The notes: generated from the letters alone by a model not told the origin. A stretch of 64,000 nucleotides of DNA from Moraxella sp. FZFQ2102 (GCF_024137865.1 NZ_CP099960.1:248001-312000); one strand, 5' to 3'; counted from the first letter of the stretch, positions 8,909 through 20,930 are shown. Translations and numbers: made by a program.

Positions 8909-10195
8909 TCAATCCGCGATTTTCTCACCGTGGATGGCTAGGTCAAGACCTTGATATTCATCTTCGGCATCGACACGCAAGCCCATGGTATATTTGATCA
9001 CAAGACCGATCACCGCTGTCATCACCGCAGAATAGGCGATGGTCGCAAGGACGCCTTCGATTTGTAGCCACAGCTGCTCAGCCATGCTGACATTGGCAGC
9101 ATCTGGATAGATGGTAGTACTGACGAACACCCCAGTCAAGACCGCACCGACGATACCACCGACACCATGCAGACCGAACGCATCTAGACTGTCATCGATA
9201 CCCAAGCGGCGTTTGCCATAATGAATCATCAAGAAACACGCCACCGCAGTCAATACACCGATCGCAAGCGCACCTGACACATCCACAAAGCCTGCCGCCG
9301 GAGTGATACCCACAAGACCTGCGATCGCACCTGATGCACCGCCTAGAGCTGATGCTTTGCCACGAGCGAAGTATTCGCACACCATCCAAGCCAATGCACC
9401 GATTGCTGCTGCCACTTGCGAGACCACGAGTGCCATCGCCGCGCTGCCATTTGCACCCAATGCCGAGCCACCATTGAAGCCGAACCAGCCGACCCACACC
9501 AAGCCTGCACCGATCAAGGTCAATGATAGGTTTGCAGGGGCAAGATTGCCTTTGCCGTAGTCTTTACGCTTGCCAAGCAGTGCCGCCAGTACCAAGCCTG
9601 CCACGCCTGCATTGATATGCACCACAGTACCGCCCGCGAAATCCAGCGCATCGCCAGTCAGCCAGCCGCCGCCCCATACCCAGTGGCAGATCGGTGCATA
9701 GACTAGCAGTACCCACGCCGCCGAGAACCATAGGAATGAGCCGAATTTGATACGCTCAGCCAACGAACCCGCCAAAATCGCAACAGTAATCACCGCAAAG
9801 GTCAATTGGAAAATCACAAACAAAATGGTCGGAATGCTACCACTTAAGTCATCAAGCCCAATCCCTGCAAGCATCGCATTGGCAAAACCACCAACAAAAG
9901 CATTCATGCTGCCTTCAGAGAACGCCAGCGAATAGCCCAGCACCACCCACAGCACCGACACTACCGCCGCCGCGCCGTAGCTGTGCATCATGGTTGATAG
10001 GATATTTTTCTTACGCACCATCCCTGCATAAAACAGCGCAAGCCCCGGTAAAGTCATCATCAGCACAAGTGCAGTCGAGACTAGCACCCACGAAGTATCA
10101 CCAGTATCAAGCACATCTTCAGCGAACGCCATATTTGATAATCCCAGCAATCCTAAGCCTAACAACGCCGATTGCCAACCTTTTACCATTTTCAT
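8909..10195 (-). CDS. amtB: Ammonium transporter AmtB
   Basis: 428 residues. A cleavable signal peptide (residues 1-25, ending NMAFA) is followed by 11 predicted membrane helices, the normal Amt/Rh layout. The family's twin pore histidines are visible in VHINAGVAGLV and FGLHGVGGIVG. The trimeric channel brings ammonium/ammonia through the inner membrane. It follows glnK by 57 bases on the same strand; GlnK plugs AmtB when nitrogen is plentiful, so pairing is expected. The usual order glnK-amtB is kept. Confidence 0.95.
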   Translation of the reverse strand: MKMVKGWQSALLGLGLLGLSNMAFAEDVLDTGDTSWVLVSTALVLMMTLPGLALFYAGMVRKKNILSTMMHSYGAAAVVSVLWVVLGYSLAFSEGSMNAFVGGFANAMLAGIGLDDLSGSIPTILFVIFQLTFAVITVAILAGSLAERIKFGSFLWFSAAWVLLVYAPICHWVWGGGWLTGDALDFAGGTVVHINAGVAGLVLAALLGKRKDYGKGNLAPANLSLTLIGAGLVWVGWFGFNGGSALGANGSAAMALVVSQVAAAIGALAWMVCEYFARGKASALGGASGAIAGLVGITPAAGFVDVSGALAIGVLTAVACFLMIHYGKRRLGIDDSLDAFGLHGVGGIVGAVLTGVFVSTTIYPDAANVSMAEQLWLQIEGVLATIAYSAVMTAVIGLVIKYTMGLRVDAEDEYQGLDLAIHGEKIAD

Positions 10196-10252
10196 TGATT
10201 ACCCCTTATCACTCTTTTCATCTATTTTTATCAAATCAATGCATTATGCCAC

Positions 10253-11001
<749 letters not shown>

Positions 11002-12237
11002 ATGACAGACACCAAACAGCTTACCATCGGCATCGTCGCAGGCGAGATCTCAGGCGATGCACTGGGCGCGGATTTCATGCAGCAGATGAACGCCATTCAT
11101 CCATACATCCGCTGGGTGGGCGTGGGCGGCACGCAGATGGCGGCGCAGGGCTTGGCATCAGTGATCGAGATGAGCCGCTTATCAGTGATGGGATTGGTTG
11201 AAGTCATCAAGCATTTGCCTGATTTATTATCAGCAAAAAAAGAGGTTTTGGTGGCATTTGCCGATGCTAAGATCGATATGTTCATTGGCATTGACGCGCC
11301 TGATTTTAATCTGCGACTGGGCAAAGTGCTTAAGCCACAAGGTGTGTACTGTGTGCAATATGTCAGCCCGTCGGTATGGGCGTGGCGCGAAAATCGCATT
11401 CATGGCATCATGGCAGCGACCAATCTTGTGCTGTGCTTATTTCCGTTCGAACTCGGGGTCTATGCCAAGCACAAGCACCCTGCCGCCTGCGTCGGTCATC
11501 CGCTACTTGGCAAGCTGACCACAGACAGCCGCACGCTTGTTAATCGCCGCCAAGAGCTGATCGCCGCCCTACCGCAGTTTGCCCTAAATCATATTCATAA
11601 TAATCAGTCGCTGATTTGTCTGATGGCAGGCTCTCGCACTTCTGAGATTACCGCCATCTTGCCACTACTCATCGAAAGCGCACAAAAAATCAGCCAAACT
11701 GTGCCAAATTGCCAATTCATCCTGCCTGTGGTCAGTCGCGAACACGCGCAGCTGGTGCAGGATTTTTGCCAATCGCACGCCGCTAATTTGTCCGATAGTA
11801 TGCATATTGTGCATAATGATGGGCAATTTTCATACACCGATGGCTTGGGTTTGAGCCAAGCTTGCATGAATGCCAGTGATGTCGTACTGCTCGCATCAGG
11901 TACGGCAACACTTGAGTGTCTGCTGCTTGAGCGTCCGATGGTGGTGGTGTATAAGGTGAGCCGCATTACTTATGCCATCGCCAAGCGATTGGTAAAAATC
12001 CCTTATGTCAGCCTGCCAAATATCTTATCAAATCAGCAAATTGGCACTGCCATCGTCCCAGAGCTGATCCAAGCTGATGCCAATAGTGATGCGGTCAGTC
12101 AGCACGCCTTGGTAATTTTGCACAATCCAAGCGAGCAGACGCAGAAACTTACCCAGACTGCACGCACCCTACGCGCAGACAGCCATGCCAATGCAGCACA
12201 GGCGGTGTTGGATGGGTATTTTGGCAATCAGATCTAA
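11002..12237 (+). CDS. lpxB: Lipid-A-disaccharide synthase
   Basis: 411 residues, family length or slightly above. LpxB joins UDP-diacylglucosamine and lipid X to make the lipid A disaccharide at the inner-membrane surface. The GT19 hallmarks are present: AGEISGDALGADFM near 14-27, YVSPSVWAWRENRI around 119-132, and ASGTATLECLL near 299-309. It is followed 118 bases downstream by rnhB, the usual neighbour. The rest of the lpx cluster is not in this window upstream. Confidence 0.95.
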   Translation: MTDTKQLTIGIVAGEISGDALGADFMQQMNAIHPYIRWVGVGGTQMAAQGLASVIEMSRLSVMGLVEVIKHLPDLLSAKKEVLVAFADAKIDMFIGIDAPDFNLRLGKVLKPQGVYCVQYVSPSVWAWRENRIHGIMAATNLVLCLFPFELGVYAKHKHPAACVGHPLLGKLTTDSRTLVNRRQELIAALPQFALNHIHNNQSLICLMAGSRTSEITAILPLLIESAQKISQTVPNCQFILPVVSREHAQLVQDFCQSHAANLSDSMHIVHNDGQFSYTDGLGLSQACMNASDVVLLASGTATLECLLLERPMVVVYKVSRITYAIAKRLVKIPYVSLPNILSNQQIGTAIVPELIQADANSDAVSQHALVILHNPSEQTQKLTQTARTLRADSHANAAQAVLDGYFGNQI

Positions 12238-12355
12238 AAAGCGTGATTAGCTTATTTGATTCTTAACCATTTGATTTTAAAAGAGATTTGTAAGGGCGTA
12301 TCGCACACGCTCGTGAGTGTTTTTTTAAACTATTGAAAATAAATTCGGAAAAACA

Positions 12356-13105
12356 ATGACCATCAATTTATCTCAGCTTGCATCATTATGCACCATCACC
12401 CAAAAACCCGCCATCAATACACCACTACCGCCGCGCGTGGTGATCGGCGTCGATGAAGTCGGCCGCGGTGCGTTGTTTGGGCATATGACGGTAGCGGCTG
12501 CGATTTTGCCGAGTGATTTGACGGGAAATTTTGGTGAAATTGATCTTGGCGATACACCGATCAAGCTATTAAATGACAGCAAGAAACTCACTGAAAAACG
12601 CCGAGAAAGCTTGTTTGAACCGATAAAATCACTTGCTTATGATTATGCCATCGTCGATGTGCCGCGCACCGTGATTGATGAGATTAACATCGCCAATGCC
12701 ACGATGTTTGGGATGCGTCTTGCCATCGAATCATTGTTGTCGCGCCATCAGCTGACGCCGAGCAGTACGAGCATTCTTGTCGATGGCGTACAGTTTCCCA
12801 ATCTACAAAATGGCGTGGCGTCGGCATTTTATGACAATCACACACTAATCAAAGGCGATGGCACGCATTCAACCATTGCTTGTGCCAGTATTCTTGCCAA
12901 AGTGCATCGCGATCGTGCGATGGTCGAATACGGTAAAGCCTTTCCAGAATATCGTATCGAAGGACACAAAGGCTATCTGACCGCAGTGCATAAAGCCGCC
13001 ATTCTTGAACACGGCATCTTGCCTGAGCATCGCCGCAGCTATTCACCGATCAAAGAGCTGTATCACGATGGCTTTATCAATCGCACTTATTGGCATGGTG
13101 TGTAA
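12356..13105 (+). CDS. rnhB: Ribonuclease HII
   Basis: 249 residues; removes ribonucleotides and RNA primers from DNA-RNA hybrids. Catalytic D33 and E34 lie in IGVDEVGRG; DSKKLTEKRRE and DGTHSTIACASILAKVHRD complete the active site. The protein is about 40-50 residues longer than typical RNase HII: about 28 extra residues lie before the core and there is an insertion around 60-75. The Shine-Dalgarno sequence is weak. It is likely co-transcribed with lpxB and ends at a bidirectional terminator shared with der. Confidence 0.93.
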   Translation: MTINLSQLASLCTITQKPAINTPLPPRVVIGVDEVGRGALFGHMTVAAAILPSDLTGNFGEIDLGDTPIKLLNDSKKLTEKRRESLFEPIKSLAYDYAIVDVPRTVIDEINIANATMFGMRLAIESLLSRHQLTPSSTSILVDGVQFPNLQNGVASAFYDNHTLIKGDGTHSTIACASILAKVHRDRAMVEYGKAFPEYRIEGHKGYLTAVHKAAILEHGILPEHRRSYSPIKELYHDGFINRTYWHGV

Positions 13106-13140
13106 AACCGACTGGTTGGTTTGTACTTATTAATTTAAAA

Positions 13141-13173
13141 AAAATAACGGCAGCACATCACTGTCGTTATTTT
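13141..13173. terminator. Bidirectional terminator between rnhB and der
   Basis: Long stem AATAACGGCAG / CTGTCGTTATT (one G-T pair) with a 7-base loop, flanked by A and T runs. It serves convergent rnhB and der. Confidence 0.85.
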
Positions 13174-13183
13174 TTGCCATCAC

Positions 13184-14605
13184 TTAACCGCGTTTTTTCT
13201 CCGCGCGCTTAAACTTCTGAATACGCTTTTTCTCACGCATAAGCTTGGCTTTATTTTTCACCACAGGGTTTTTCTTACCTTCATATGGGTTGGCATTTTG
13301 TTTGAATTCCACATGCAAAGGCGTACCTTCAAGCTTAAATACATTGCGATAGACATTCTCAAGATAACGCTGATAGCTCTTTGGTAAGGCAGAAGTTTGG
13401 TTACCATGAATAACGATCACCGGTGGATTGTGTCCGCCAAGATGTGCATAGCGAAGCTTGATGCGGCGTCCAGAGACCATCGGCGGTGGATGATTTGCCA
13501 CAGCATCTTCTAGGATACGCGTCAGCTGATTGGTTGATACCTTAAACATCGATGCGTCATATGCCTTGTGGATTGATGGGTACAGATTGCCCACGCCATT
13601 GCCATACAGGGCTGAGATCAGATGGATTTTCACCCACGGCACGAAATTGAAACGGCGATCAATCTCAATTTTCACAATGTCTTTTTGTTCTTGGGTTAAG
13701 CCATCCCATTTATTGATCGCAACGACAATCGCGCGCCCTGCATCGAGCGCATAGCCCAGCATATGCAAATCTTGATCAACAATCCCTTCTTTGGCATCGA
13801 TCACCACGACGACGACATTGGCATCTTTGATGGCTTGCAAGGTCTTGACGACCGAGAATTTCTCCACTTTCTCATCAATGCGACCACGGCGACGCACACC
13901 CGCTGTATCGATCAAGACATAATTGCGCCCTTCGCGTTCAAACGGAATATAAATACTGTCGCGCGTCGTCCCCGGCATATCAAAGACCACCACGCGCTCT
14001 TCGCCAAGTAAGCGGTTCACCAGTGTTGATTTACCGACATTCGGACGACCAATAATGGCAAGCTTCAGGGCTTGCTCATCAAGCTCATCACCCTCTTCAT
14101 CTTCAGGCATATCAGCGGTCAAGGCTTCAAGCAGGTTATTTACGCCCTTGCCGTGACTTGCCGCCATCGGAAATGGCTCGCCAAAGCCCAAGGCGAAAAA
14201 TTCAGCTGAGCTTGCTTCATGCACGCCATCCATCTTGTTCGCGACCAGATACACAGGCTTGCCAAGGCTGTGCAAAAAGCGCGCAATCTCACTATCAGCA
14301 CCAATCATGCCCACGCGCGCATCAACGACGAACACCACGATGTCCGCTTCATGGATCGCGGTATATGACTGCGTCGCCATATAATCATCGATATTGCCCG
14401 TGCCGTCATCCATCTCACCGATACCGCCTGTATCAACGACGATGAATGATTTGTTTTCATAATGAGCGTCGCCATATTGACGGTCGCGGGTCAGACCTGC
14501 AAGGTCAGCCACCAATGCTTGACGGCTTTTGGTCAGCTGATTGAATAATGTGGATTTGCCGACATTGGGACGACCAATCAAGGCAACGACAGGTTTTATG
14601 CTCAT
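13184..14605 (-). CDS. der: Ribosome biogenesis GTPase Der
   Basis: 473 residues with two tandem GTPase domains, each with [10 protein letters not shown] (near 11-20 and 186-195), a switch motif DTGG or DTAG and an NKxD motif (NKMD, NKWD). A C-terminal KH-like domain ends in a Lys/Arg-rich tail. Der is essential for 50S subunit maturation. It lies downstream of bamB in the conserved gammaproteobacterial order hisS-yfgM-bamB-der, but here hairpins lie between bamB and der, so it may have its own promoter. Confidence 0.97.
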   Translation of the reverse strand: MSIKPVVALIGRPNVGKSTLFNQLTKSRQALVADLAGLTRDRQYGDAHYENKSFIVVDTGGIGEMDDGTGNIDDYMATQSYTAIHEADIVVFVVDARVGMIGADSEIARFLHSLGKPVYLVANKMDGVHEASSAEFFALGFGEPFPMAASHGKGVNNLLEALTADMPEDEEGDELDEQALKLAIIGRPNVGKSTLVNRLLGEERVVVFDMPGTTRDSIYIPFEREGRNYVLIDTAGVRRRGRIDEKVEKFSVVKTLQAIKDANVVVVVIDAKEGIVDQDLHMLGYALDAGRAIVVAINKWDGLTQEQKDIVKIEIDRRFNFVPWVKIHLISALYGNGVGNLYPSIHKAYDASMFKVSTNQLTRILEDAVANHPPPMVSGRRIKLRYAHLGGHNPPVIVIHGNQTSALPKSYQRYLENVYRNVFKLEGTPLHVEFKQNANPYEGKKNPVVKNKAKLMREKKRIQKFKRAEKKRG

Positions 14606-14693
14606 ATAAAAACTCTTAACTTTTTATCAATGAATCATACAATCAAAATGAGATTGATGATTATTTTTTAAACAAAATATAAAAACGGCAAAA

Positions 14694-14718
14694 CCTTTGT
14701 TGCCAATGACAACAAAGG
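14694..14718. terminator. Perfect hairpin between bamB and der
   Basis: CCTTTGTTG / CAACAAAGG, a perfect 9-bp stem with a 7-base loop, upstream of der. On the minus strand a short TTTTGCCGTTTTT follows, so it may terminate or attenuate bamB transcripts entering der. Confidence 0.5.
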
Positions 14719-14728
14719 AATGCTAATA

Positions 14729-14768
14729 ATAGCCACAAAAGCCTAATTCGCTTTAGCTTTTATGGCTA
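14729..14768 (-). terminator. Hairpin directly downstream of bamB
   Basis: Inverted repeat TAGCCATAAAAGC / GCTTTTGTGGCTA with one mismatch, starting about 10 bases past the bamB stop. Its T tract is poor. Together with the hairpin at 14694 it forms a double stem-loop. Confidence 0.5.
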
Positions 14769-14777
14769 TAAAATGAC

Positions 14778-15953
14778 TTAGAACTGATAAATGCTGACCA
14801 CGCCATTGGCACTTTGGGTGTATAGGCGATTGCCATAGACTTGTAAGCTGGTCAATTCATGCTTGCTATCGACACGGCTGATGATTTTACCCATGGTGTC
14901 AAACACATGGATGATGCCATCTTTGTCACCGACAGCGATATATTGACCGATGGTGACAGGATTGGTCAGACCACGGAATTTCAAATCGCTGTTACGCCAC
15001 AGCACATCACCAGTGATGCGATCAAAGGCGATCACTTCGCCATCGACGCTAGCACCGATTACTGCACTGCCAAGCACACTCACGCCTTGGATGGTGGCAA
15101 GCTCACTGACAAACATGGTGCGACCTGTCGCCATGTCAAAGCCAACCAACTGACCGCTGTAGCTTGCTGCATATAGATGCTGACCTGCGACGATCGGTGT
15201 GCCATCAACATCACGCAGCTTGGCGATATCGCCCGAGCCTGCCGCCAGACCGACACGGCGCACCCACACAGGTGAACCGCTTGCAGCATCAATCGCGTGG
15301 ATACGACCATCTGCCGCACCGATCAATGCTGTCTTGACATCAACCATGATCGGTGCTGCCATACCACGAATGCTCAGGCTTGGTGCTTGGCTGCTGTACT
15401 GCCAATCGATCGCACCTGTGGCAAGATTTAGACCATAGACCACGCTGCCATTGGTTGATACGATGACTTTGCCATTATTAATCAGTGCAGGTGCAAGGCT
15501 TGCTGATGGCAGCTGTGCCGTCCAGCGTGTTTGACCTGTCGCGCGATCCAGTGCCACGACAGCACCTTGACGCGTACCCACGACCACCGTATCGCCTGAC
15601 ACCGCCACACCACTGGTGATGGCATCATTGACATTGGCTGCCCAAGCTAGCTGACCACCATCAAAGGCACTGACTACACCACCACGGCTGGCGGCGATAT
15701 AGCCTGTTTCAGTTTGAGCGATTTTTAGATCCACCACATCTTTATCTTTGGCTTTGTTGCGCTTAAAAGTCGATGTGCCCTGCTCAAGCTTGGTACTGGC
15801 AACTTGGCTTAATACCGCAACAGATTGCTCAAGCTTAACCAGTTTGGTCGGCTTTCTTGGATCTTCTTGAAAAATGCGCTTACCTGCACTACAGCCGACC
15901 ATCGCGACCGCCAGTGTAGCAACCAAAGCTGTTTTGATAAAAGCTTGAGACAT
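14778..15953 (-). CDS. bamB: Outer membrane assembly lipoprotein BamB
   Basis: 391 residues from the ATG at 15953; upstream codons to 15983 are open, but this start gives a proper lipoprotein signal (MSQAFIKTALVATLAVAMVGC, cut before C21). The body is an eight-bladed PQQ-like beta-propeller with repeated DRATG, DAASG, DMATG and DRITG turns. BamB is a periplasmic-side part of the BAM complex that inserts outer-membrane beta-barrels. It follows yfgM on the same strand, 63 bases away. Confidence 0.93.
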   Translation of the reverse strand: MSQAFIKTALVATLAVAMVGCSAGKRIFQEDPRKPTKLVKLEQSVAVLSQVASTKLEQGTSTFKRNKAKDKDVVDLKIAQTETGYIAASRGGVVSAFDGGQLAWAANVNDAITSGVAVSGDTVVVGTRQGAVVALDRATGQTRWTAQLPSASLAPALINNGKVIVSTNGSVVYGLNLATGAIDWQYSSQAPSLSIRGMAAPIMVDVKTALIGAADGRIHAIDAASGSPVWVRRVGLAAGSGDIAKLRDVDGTPIVAGQHLYAASYSGQLVGFDMATGRTMFVSELATIQGVSVLGSAVIGASVDGEVIAFDRITGDVLWRNSDLKFRGLTNPVTIGQYIAVGDKDGIIHVFDTMGKIISRVDSKHELTSLQVYGNRLYTQSANGVVSIYQF

Positions 15954-16016
15954 ACCGTATCCTTTGAATGAAATAAAATGCAAAACGATTTTATTATAGC
16001 GTTTTGTTGCTAAGCA

Positions 16017-16853
16017 CTAATTGCCAGTTTGTGTAGTTTGTGTTTCTGCTGACGCATCAGCTACTGCTTGTGCAGGCTCGGCGACATCTTGTTCACCTTG
16101 CACTTCTGCTGCTTGCTGTGTCGGCTGATTGACAATCGGCGTTGGCACTTCGATCGGATCAACAATCACGCCCAATGCTTGTAGTTTTAGACTCAGCACT
16201 GCACGATTTTCTTGGCGTGCTTTTAGCAGATCCCAAGCAGCAAGATAAGCTTTTTTGGCAGATTCTGTGTCATTTTTTGCCACAGCGATATCGCCCAACA
16301 GTTCTTGGCGTGATGGCTCGAATGCTTCAGGCATCGTTTCATTAGCAACCGCTGTCGCACCATCGATGTCATTATTAGCTAGCATGGCGCGTGCATAGCG
16401 AATTTTGGTAATCGCTGCCAAGCCTTCATCACCCGTATCGATGGCTGTAGCCTGACTCAGTGTCGTCACCGCCCCTGCCAGATCATCATTATCTGTCTGA
16501 TGGCGCGCCTTGATCATCAGCGCTTGCCATGCATAAGCGGTATCACCATGTTCCGCGACCAACGCATCGATGTCAGCGAACAGCTTGGTTTCTTCTTCAG
16601 CGATCAGTTTTTTGGTCGCTTCATCTTGCGCACCATTGGCAGCTGCCAGCACGATTTGGTCATTGCGATCACTGATGACGGTGTATTTGTCCGCTGCCAC
16701 AGTATCGACCTTGGCATAATGCTTTTGGTAATATTGCCAACCAAAAAACGCTGCCAACACCAACAGCACCGCATAGATGATTTTTTCGCCATGCATTTTT
16801 AGGGCGTTGATTGATTGGCTGTCCGCAAAGCCGTTATTTTTCGTTTCAGACAT
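16017..16853 (-). CDS. yfgM: YfgM-type ancillary SecYEG translocon protein (TPR)
   Basis: 278 residues: a short cytoplasmic N-terminus, one membrane helix (about 28-45, IIYAVLLVLAAFFGW), then tetratricopeptide-like helical repeats in the periplasm to about 220. A low-complexity Gln/Ala/Glu tail makes it longer than the E. coli protein (about 206). YfgM works with PpiD at the SecYEG exit site. Position between hisS and bamB is the usual one and supports the call more than sequence alone. Confidence 0.85.
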   Translation of the reverse strand: MSETKNNGFADSQSINALKMHGEKIIYAVLLVLAAFFGWQYYQKHYAKVDTVAADKYTVISDRNDQIVLAAANGAQDEATKKLIAEEETKLFADIDALVAEHGDTAYAWQALMIKARHQTDNDDLAGAVTTLSQATAIDTGDEGLAAITKIRYARAMLANNDIDGATAVANETMPEAFEPSRQELLGDIAVAKNDTESAKKAYLAAWDLLKARQENRAVLSLKLQALGVIVDPIEVPTPIVNQPTQQAAEVQGEQDVAEPAQAVADASAETQTTQTGN

Positions 16854-16912
16854 GAGTGTACTCTAAATAAATTTTAAACGCATTATAACACAAACGACAA
16901 GGTAGCAGTCAA

Positions 16913-18172
16913 TCACACATCAAAATGATGACTTGCCGCCACACGCACCTGCTCACCCGTCGCCATGGTCTTGACGGTGATTTCGCCCGCTGCCACTTCA
17001 TCTTCGGCGATGATTACGGTATGCGATGCGCCTGATTTATCCGCCTTTTTCATCTGTGCTCTTAGGCTTGTAGCACTTGCCATTTTTACACGCAAGTTTG
17101 GCTGACGATGGCGCAGCTCACTGGCGTATTTCATGCCTTGTACATAGCATTCAGGCGATGCGGTGACAAAGATATCGCATTGCGCTTGTTCATCAAATGG
17201 ATTCACCGCTTCAATCAACAAAAGCAAGCGCTCAAGCCCCATCGCAAAGCCCACACCAGGCTCAGATTGCTCAGGCTTACCCTTAATGATACCAACCAAG
17301 CCATCATAGCGACCACCGCCGCAGACCGTTGCCTGCGAGCCAAGCTTATCTGTGACCCATTCAAAGACAGTCTTATTATAATAATCCAAGCCGCGCACAA
17401 GCTTTTCATTAATCTCAAAGCCAATGCCCAAAGCGGTCAAATATTCTTGCACTTTGGCAAAATGCGCTTTGGTATCATCACCCAAAAATTCGCTTAATTT
17501 TGGTGCATTTTGTAAAATCGCTTGGGTTTTTTCATCTTTACTGTCCAAGATTCGCAGTGGATTGGTGCTAAGACGACGCTGTGAATCTTCGTCCAGATCC
17601 GCCTTGTGCGCGGTCAAATACGCCACCAAAGCCGCTTTGTACGCTTGGCGCTCATCTGATTCACCCAAAGTATTTAATTGTAGTTTTACTTCATGATCAA
17701 TACCCAGCACCTGCCACATACGATGCGTCATGGCAATCAGCTCAGCATCAGCATCAGGCAGCTCACTGCCAAAACATTCCACACCCAATTGATGGAACTG
17801 GCGATAGCGACCTTTTTGCGGACGCTCATAGCGAAACATCGGGCCGATATACCAAAGCTTTGGCGTATCGCCACGCGTCAAATTATGCTCGATCACCGCA
17901 CGCACCGCACCTGCTGTACCTTCTGGTCGCAAAGTCAATGCAGTCGGTGGTTCGCCCTTGTCAAAAAAGCTGTACATTTCTTTTTCGACGATGTCTGTCG
18001 CTTCACCAACACCGCGCGCGAACAGCTGTGTCTCTTCGACGATCGGCAAGCGAATTTGGCTAAAACCGTAGCCATCCAGCACACTGATTAGCTTAGATTC
18101 TAGGCGACGCCAATTTGGGCTATCGCTTGGCAAAACATCATTAAAGCCCTTAATCGCGGTAATCTTACTCAT
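16913..18172 (-). CDS. hisS: Histidyl-tRNA synthetase
   Basis: 419 residues, normal bacterial length. Class II motifs: [15 protein letters not shown] (motif 2 region begins near 82), [21 protein letters not shown], and the histidine-specific [13 protein letters not shown] around 263-275; motif 3 is [10 protein letters not shown]. The C-terminal anticodon-binding domain starts near 330. It lies between ispG and yfgM, as in related genomes. Confidence 0.97.
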   Translation of the reverse strand: MSKITAIKGFNDVLPSDSPNWRRLESKLISVLDGYGFSQIRLPIVEETQLFARGVGEATDIVEKEMYSFFDKGEPPTALTLRPEGTAGAVRAVIEHNLTRGDTPKLWYIGPMFRYERPQKGRYRQFHQLGVECFGSELPDADAELIAMTHRMWQVLGIDHEVKLQLNTLGESDERQAYKAALVAYLTAHKADLDEDSQRRLSTNPLRILDSKDEKTQAILQNAPKLSEFLGDDTKAHFAKVQEYLTALGIGFEINEKLVRGLDYYNKTVFEWVTDKLGSQATVCGGGRYDGLVGIIKGKPEQSEPGVGFAMGLERLLLLIEAVNPFDEQAQCDIFVTASPECYVQGMKYASELRHRQPNLRVKMASATSLRAQMKKADKSGASHTVIIAEDEVAAGEITVKTMATGEQVRVAASHHFDV

Positions 18173-18232
18173 GTTTTTTCCTTATAATTTTTTAAAAATT
18201 CTACATAAAATTTGACAAAGCACAGCTAGATT

Positions 18233-19351
18233 TTAGCCCTGCACGCGCAAAATCTCATTGGCGCGATTATCCTGAATTTCTTTGACCTGCGCACGCACCA
18301 TGGCTTCGATTTCATCAACAAGCTTGGTGGTATCAATCAAATGGCTTTTTTGACCATTGCGATATACAAGGCTATTTGGGCTTGCGCCGACCACGCCAAT
18401 GGTCGCTTCTTTGGCTTCACCTGGACCATTGACCTTACAGCCAATTACTGACAAATCAAGCGGCTCACGCACATCTTCTAGGCGCGCTTCTAGCTCATTC
18501 ATCACTTTAATGACATCAAATTCTTGGCGGCTGCAGCTTGGGCAAGCAATAAAATTCACCCCATTTGAGCGAATGCCTAATGATTTTAGAATATCAAAGC
18601 CGATTTTAATCTCTTCTTCAGGTTCAGCCGCCAGCGAAATGCGCATGGTATCGCCAATGCCATCAAGCAAAAGACCACCCAAAGCGATTGCTGATTTCAC
18701 CGTACCGGTACGATACACGCCCGCTTCGGTCACACCTAGGTGTAGCGGATTGTCAATCTGGGCTGAAATCAAGCGATAGGCATCTAAAGTTAAAAATACA
18801 TTCGATGCTTTAACTGAAATTTTATAATTTTGAAAATCCAGTTTTTCCAAAATATCAATATGACGAAGTGCCGATTCTAGCATCGCTTCACCAGTCGGTT
18901 CGCCGTATTTTTTTTGTAAATCTTTTTCTAGTGAGCCAGCATTGACGCCGATGCGAATTGGCACATTATGATGACGCGCTGCAGCGACCACTTCACGCAC
19001 TTTGGCATCGTTGCCGATATTACCTGGGTTAATGCGCAGGCAGTCAGCACCTGCATCTGCCACAGCGATGGCGATTTTATGATCAAAGTGAATATCAGCA
19101 ATCAATGGTACTGAAACCTGTTTTTTGATCTCAGCAAATGCAGCCACACTTTCCATTGTCGGTGTCGAAACACGCATCAAATCAGCACCTGCATCGACAC
19201 AGCGCTGGATCTGCGCGACCGTCGCTGCGACATCACAAGTATTGGTATTGGTCATACTCTGCACGCTGATCGGCGCATCACCACCGATGGCGACATTACC
19301 GACATGGATTTTTTTGGTAGGGCGGCGTTTGATAGGATTGTATGCTGACAT
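18233..19351 (-). CDS. ispG: 4-hydroxy-3-methylbut-2-enyl-diphosphate synthase
   Basis: 372 residues from ATG 19351. An in-frame GTG nine bases upstream overlaps the likely ribosome site AAGTGAT, so ATG is preferred. IspG is the [4Fe-4S] enzyme of the MEP isoprenoid pathway. A TIM barrel (VQSMTNTNT near the start) is followed by the cluster domain with CPSCSRQEF and, about 30 residues on, [10 protein letters not shown]. It follows rlmN by about 60 bases; rodZ, often between them in relatives, is absent. Confidence 0.96.
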   Translation of the reverse strand: MSAYNPIKRRPTKKIHVGNVAIGGDAPISVQSMTNTNTCDVAATVAQIQRCVDAGADLMRVSTPTMESVAAFAEIKKQVSVPLIADIHFDHKIAIAVADAGADCLRINPGNIGNDAKVREVVAAARHHNVPIRIGVNAGSLEKDLQKKYGEPTGEAMLESALRHIDILEKLDFQNYKISVKASNVFLTLDAYRLISAQIDNPLHLGVTEAGVYRTGTVKSAIALGGLLLDGIGDTMRISLAAEPEEEIKIGFDILKSLGIRSNGVNFIACPSCSRQEFDVIKVMNELEARLEDVREPLDLSVIGCKVNGPGEAKEATIGVVGASPNSLVYRNGQKSHLIDTTKLVDEIEAMVRAQVKEIQDNRANEILRVQG

Positions 19352-19412
19352 GGTTATCACTTATTATTTATTCTTAATAAAATTCCGATTTTTCATAACT
19401 TTTTATAAAAAA

Positions 19413-20621
19413 TCATTCAGCTGACTGCTGGCGTTTTTCGATGCTTTCTTGCCATTTTTTGGCACGGCGTGTGCGATCCGCCACTTGTCCCACAAGCTGC
19501 CCACACGCCGCATCAATATCATCGCCGCGTGTTTGGCGAATGGTGCAAACAAAGCCTGCGTTATTTAAAATATTGCTAAAGGCATGAATGCGGTTGTTAC
19601 TTGAGCGATCGTATGGTGCGTGCGGAAATGGGTTGAATGGAATTAAGTTGATCTTACTTGGCAAATCTTTTAATAGCGCGACCAATTGGCGTGCGTGCTC
19701 ATCGCTATCATTGACGCCGGCGAGCATGACATATTCGATGGTGACATGTTTTTTGTGGCGTGGATTTTCATCATAGACATAAGCTTTGGCAGCTTTGATC
19801 AGCTCAGATAATGGATATTTTTTATTAATCGGTACAAGCTCATCGCGCAGTGTGTCATTAGGCGCGTGCAAGCTGATGGCAAGTGCAACATCAATATCTT
19901 TAGCAAGATCATACATCTTCGGCACGACGCCCGATGTCGATAGCGTGACGCGACGCTTAGAAAGACCAAAGGCATGATCATCCAGCATCAAAGACATCGA
20001 TGCTACGACAGGCTCGTAATTGAGCAGCGGTTCACCCATGCCCATCATCACCACATTGGTCACGCGGTTCTCACGCTCAGTCGGTGCAACATCTTCCATA
20101 TAGGACTGATTGGCAACCCACAGCTGACCGATGATCTCGCTTGGGGTCAGATCACGCTCAAAGCCCTGTTTACCTGTACTACAAAATGAACAATCCAATG
20201 CACAGCCCACTTGGCTTGAGATACACAAGGTCTTGCGCCCAAATTGCTTATTTTCATCAGCAGGAATCAGCACAGTCTCAACCAGCGAACCCCCTGCCAC
20301 TTCAAAGACCCACTTACGCGTACCGTCATTACTAAATTCTTTGTACTTGACTTTTGGCGGGATGACGCACGCCGTCTCATGTAGGCGTTGTTGTAGTTTT
20401 TTTGAAATATTAGTCATCTCAAAAAAGTCAGTCACGCCAAATTGATAAATCCACTTCATCACCTGCGTCGCACGAAATGGCTTTTCGCCAAGGCTGATAA
20501 AAAACGCCGACAGCTCATCTTTGGACATGCCCAAAAGATTGATCTTGCTTTCTTTGGCATCTTCGGCGGTATCAGAGGTATGAATGACTGGGATTTTATT
20601 CACGGCAAACTCAAGCTTCAC
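19413..20621 (-). CDS. rlmN: Dual-specificity 23S rRNA / tRNA methyltransferase RlmN
   Basis: 402 residues; a radical-SAM enzyme that methylates C2 of A2503 in 23S rRNA and A37 of some tRNAs. The CxxxCxxC cluster is C140, C144 and C147 in [13 protein letters not shown]; a C-terminal [12 protein letters not shown] holds the methyl-carrying cysteine. The start is a GTG, chosen because its N-terminus before KINLL has the length seen in the E. coli enzyme; the next ATG (20528) would cut into the domain. First gene of the ispG-hisS-yfgM-bamB block. Confidence 0.94.
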   Translation of the reverse strand: MKLEFAVNKIPVIHTSDTAEDAKESKINLLGMSKDELSAFFISLGEKPFRATQVMKWIYQFGVTDFFEMTNISKKLQQRLHETACVIPPKVKYKEFSNDGTRKWVFEVAGGSLVETVLIPADENKQFGRKTLCISSQVGCALDCSFCSTGKQGFERDLTPSEIIGQLWVANQSYMEDVAPTERENRVTNVVMMGMGEPLLNYEPVVASMSLMLDDHAFGLSKRRVTLSTSGVVPKMYDLAKDIDVALAISLHAPNDTLRDELVPINKKYPLSELIKAAKAYVYDENPRHKKHVTIEYVMLAGVNDSDEHARQLVALLKDLPSKINLIPFNPFPHAPYDRSSNNRIHAFSNILNNAGFVCTIRQTRGDDIDAACGQLVGQVADRTRRAKKWQESIEKRQQSAE

Positions 20622-20785
20622 TTTGCAATTAAATGCTCTATTATACTAAATTTTTGGTAGGATTGATAGATTTTTGGTGGTGGTTGTGTGTTTGCTCGTG
20701 TGAGTTATAATAAGGCAAAATGAACTGTGTGCCATTGCTCATTTCATATGAAACTCAGAACCAAGCAATACCAATACTTATCAAG

Positions 20786-20879
20786 CAACAAAAAACCCTT
20801 AAAGCTATATACTTCAAGGGTTTTAGGTTATTTTCAAATCCTTTCGGACTGTCAAATGGTACCAGTGGTCGGACTCGAA
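20786..20879. repeat. Distal attachment-site copy (tRNA-Leu 3' fragment plus terminator)
   Basis: This 94-base stretch is an imperfect direct repeat of 40721-40814: the first 39 bases and the last 23 plus flanking bases match, with scattered differences between. Positions 20857-20879 equal the last 23 bases of the tRNA-Leu gene including CCA, but the match stops at 20880 where the tRNA should continue. It is the displaced 3' end left by site-specific integration. Confidence 0.85.
20792..20824. terminator. Displaced copy of the tRNA-Leu terminator
   Basis: Stem AAAACCCTT / AAGGGTTTT with a 15-base loop and a T tract on the minus strand. It is identical in sequence to the hairpin beside the intact tRNA at 40727. 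Confidence 0.65.
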
Positions 20880-20930
20880 TGAGAATCTTAAGGTATTGAT
20901 TTTATTAATATTAAATTTTAAAATTTATTT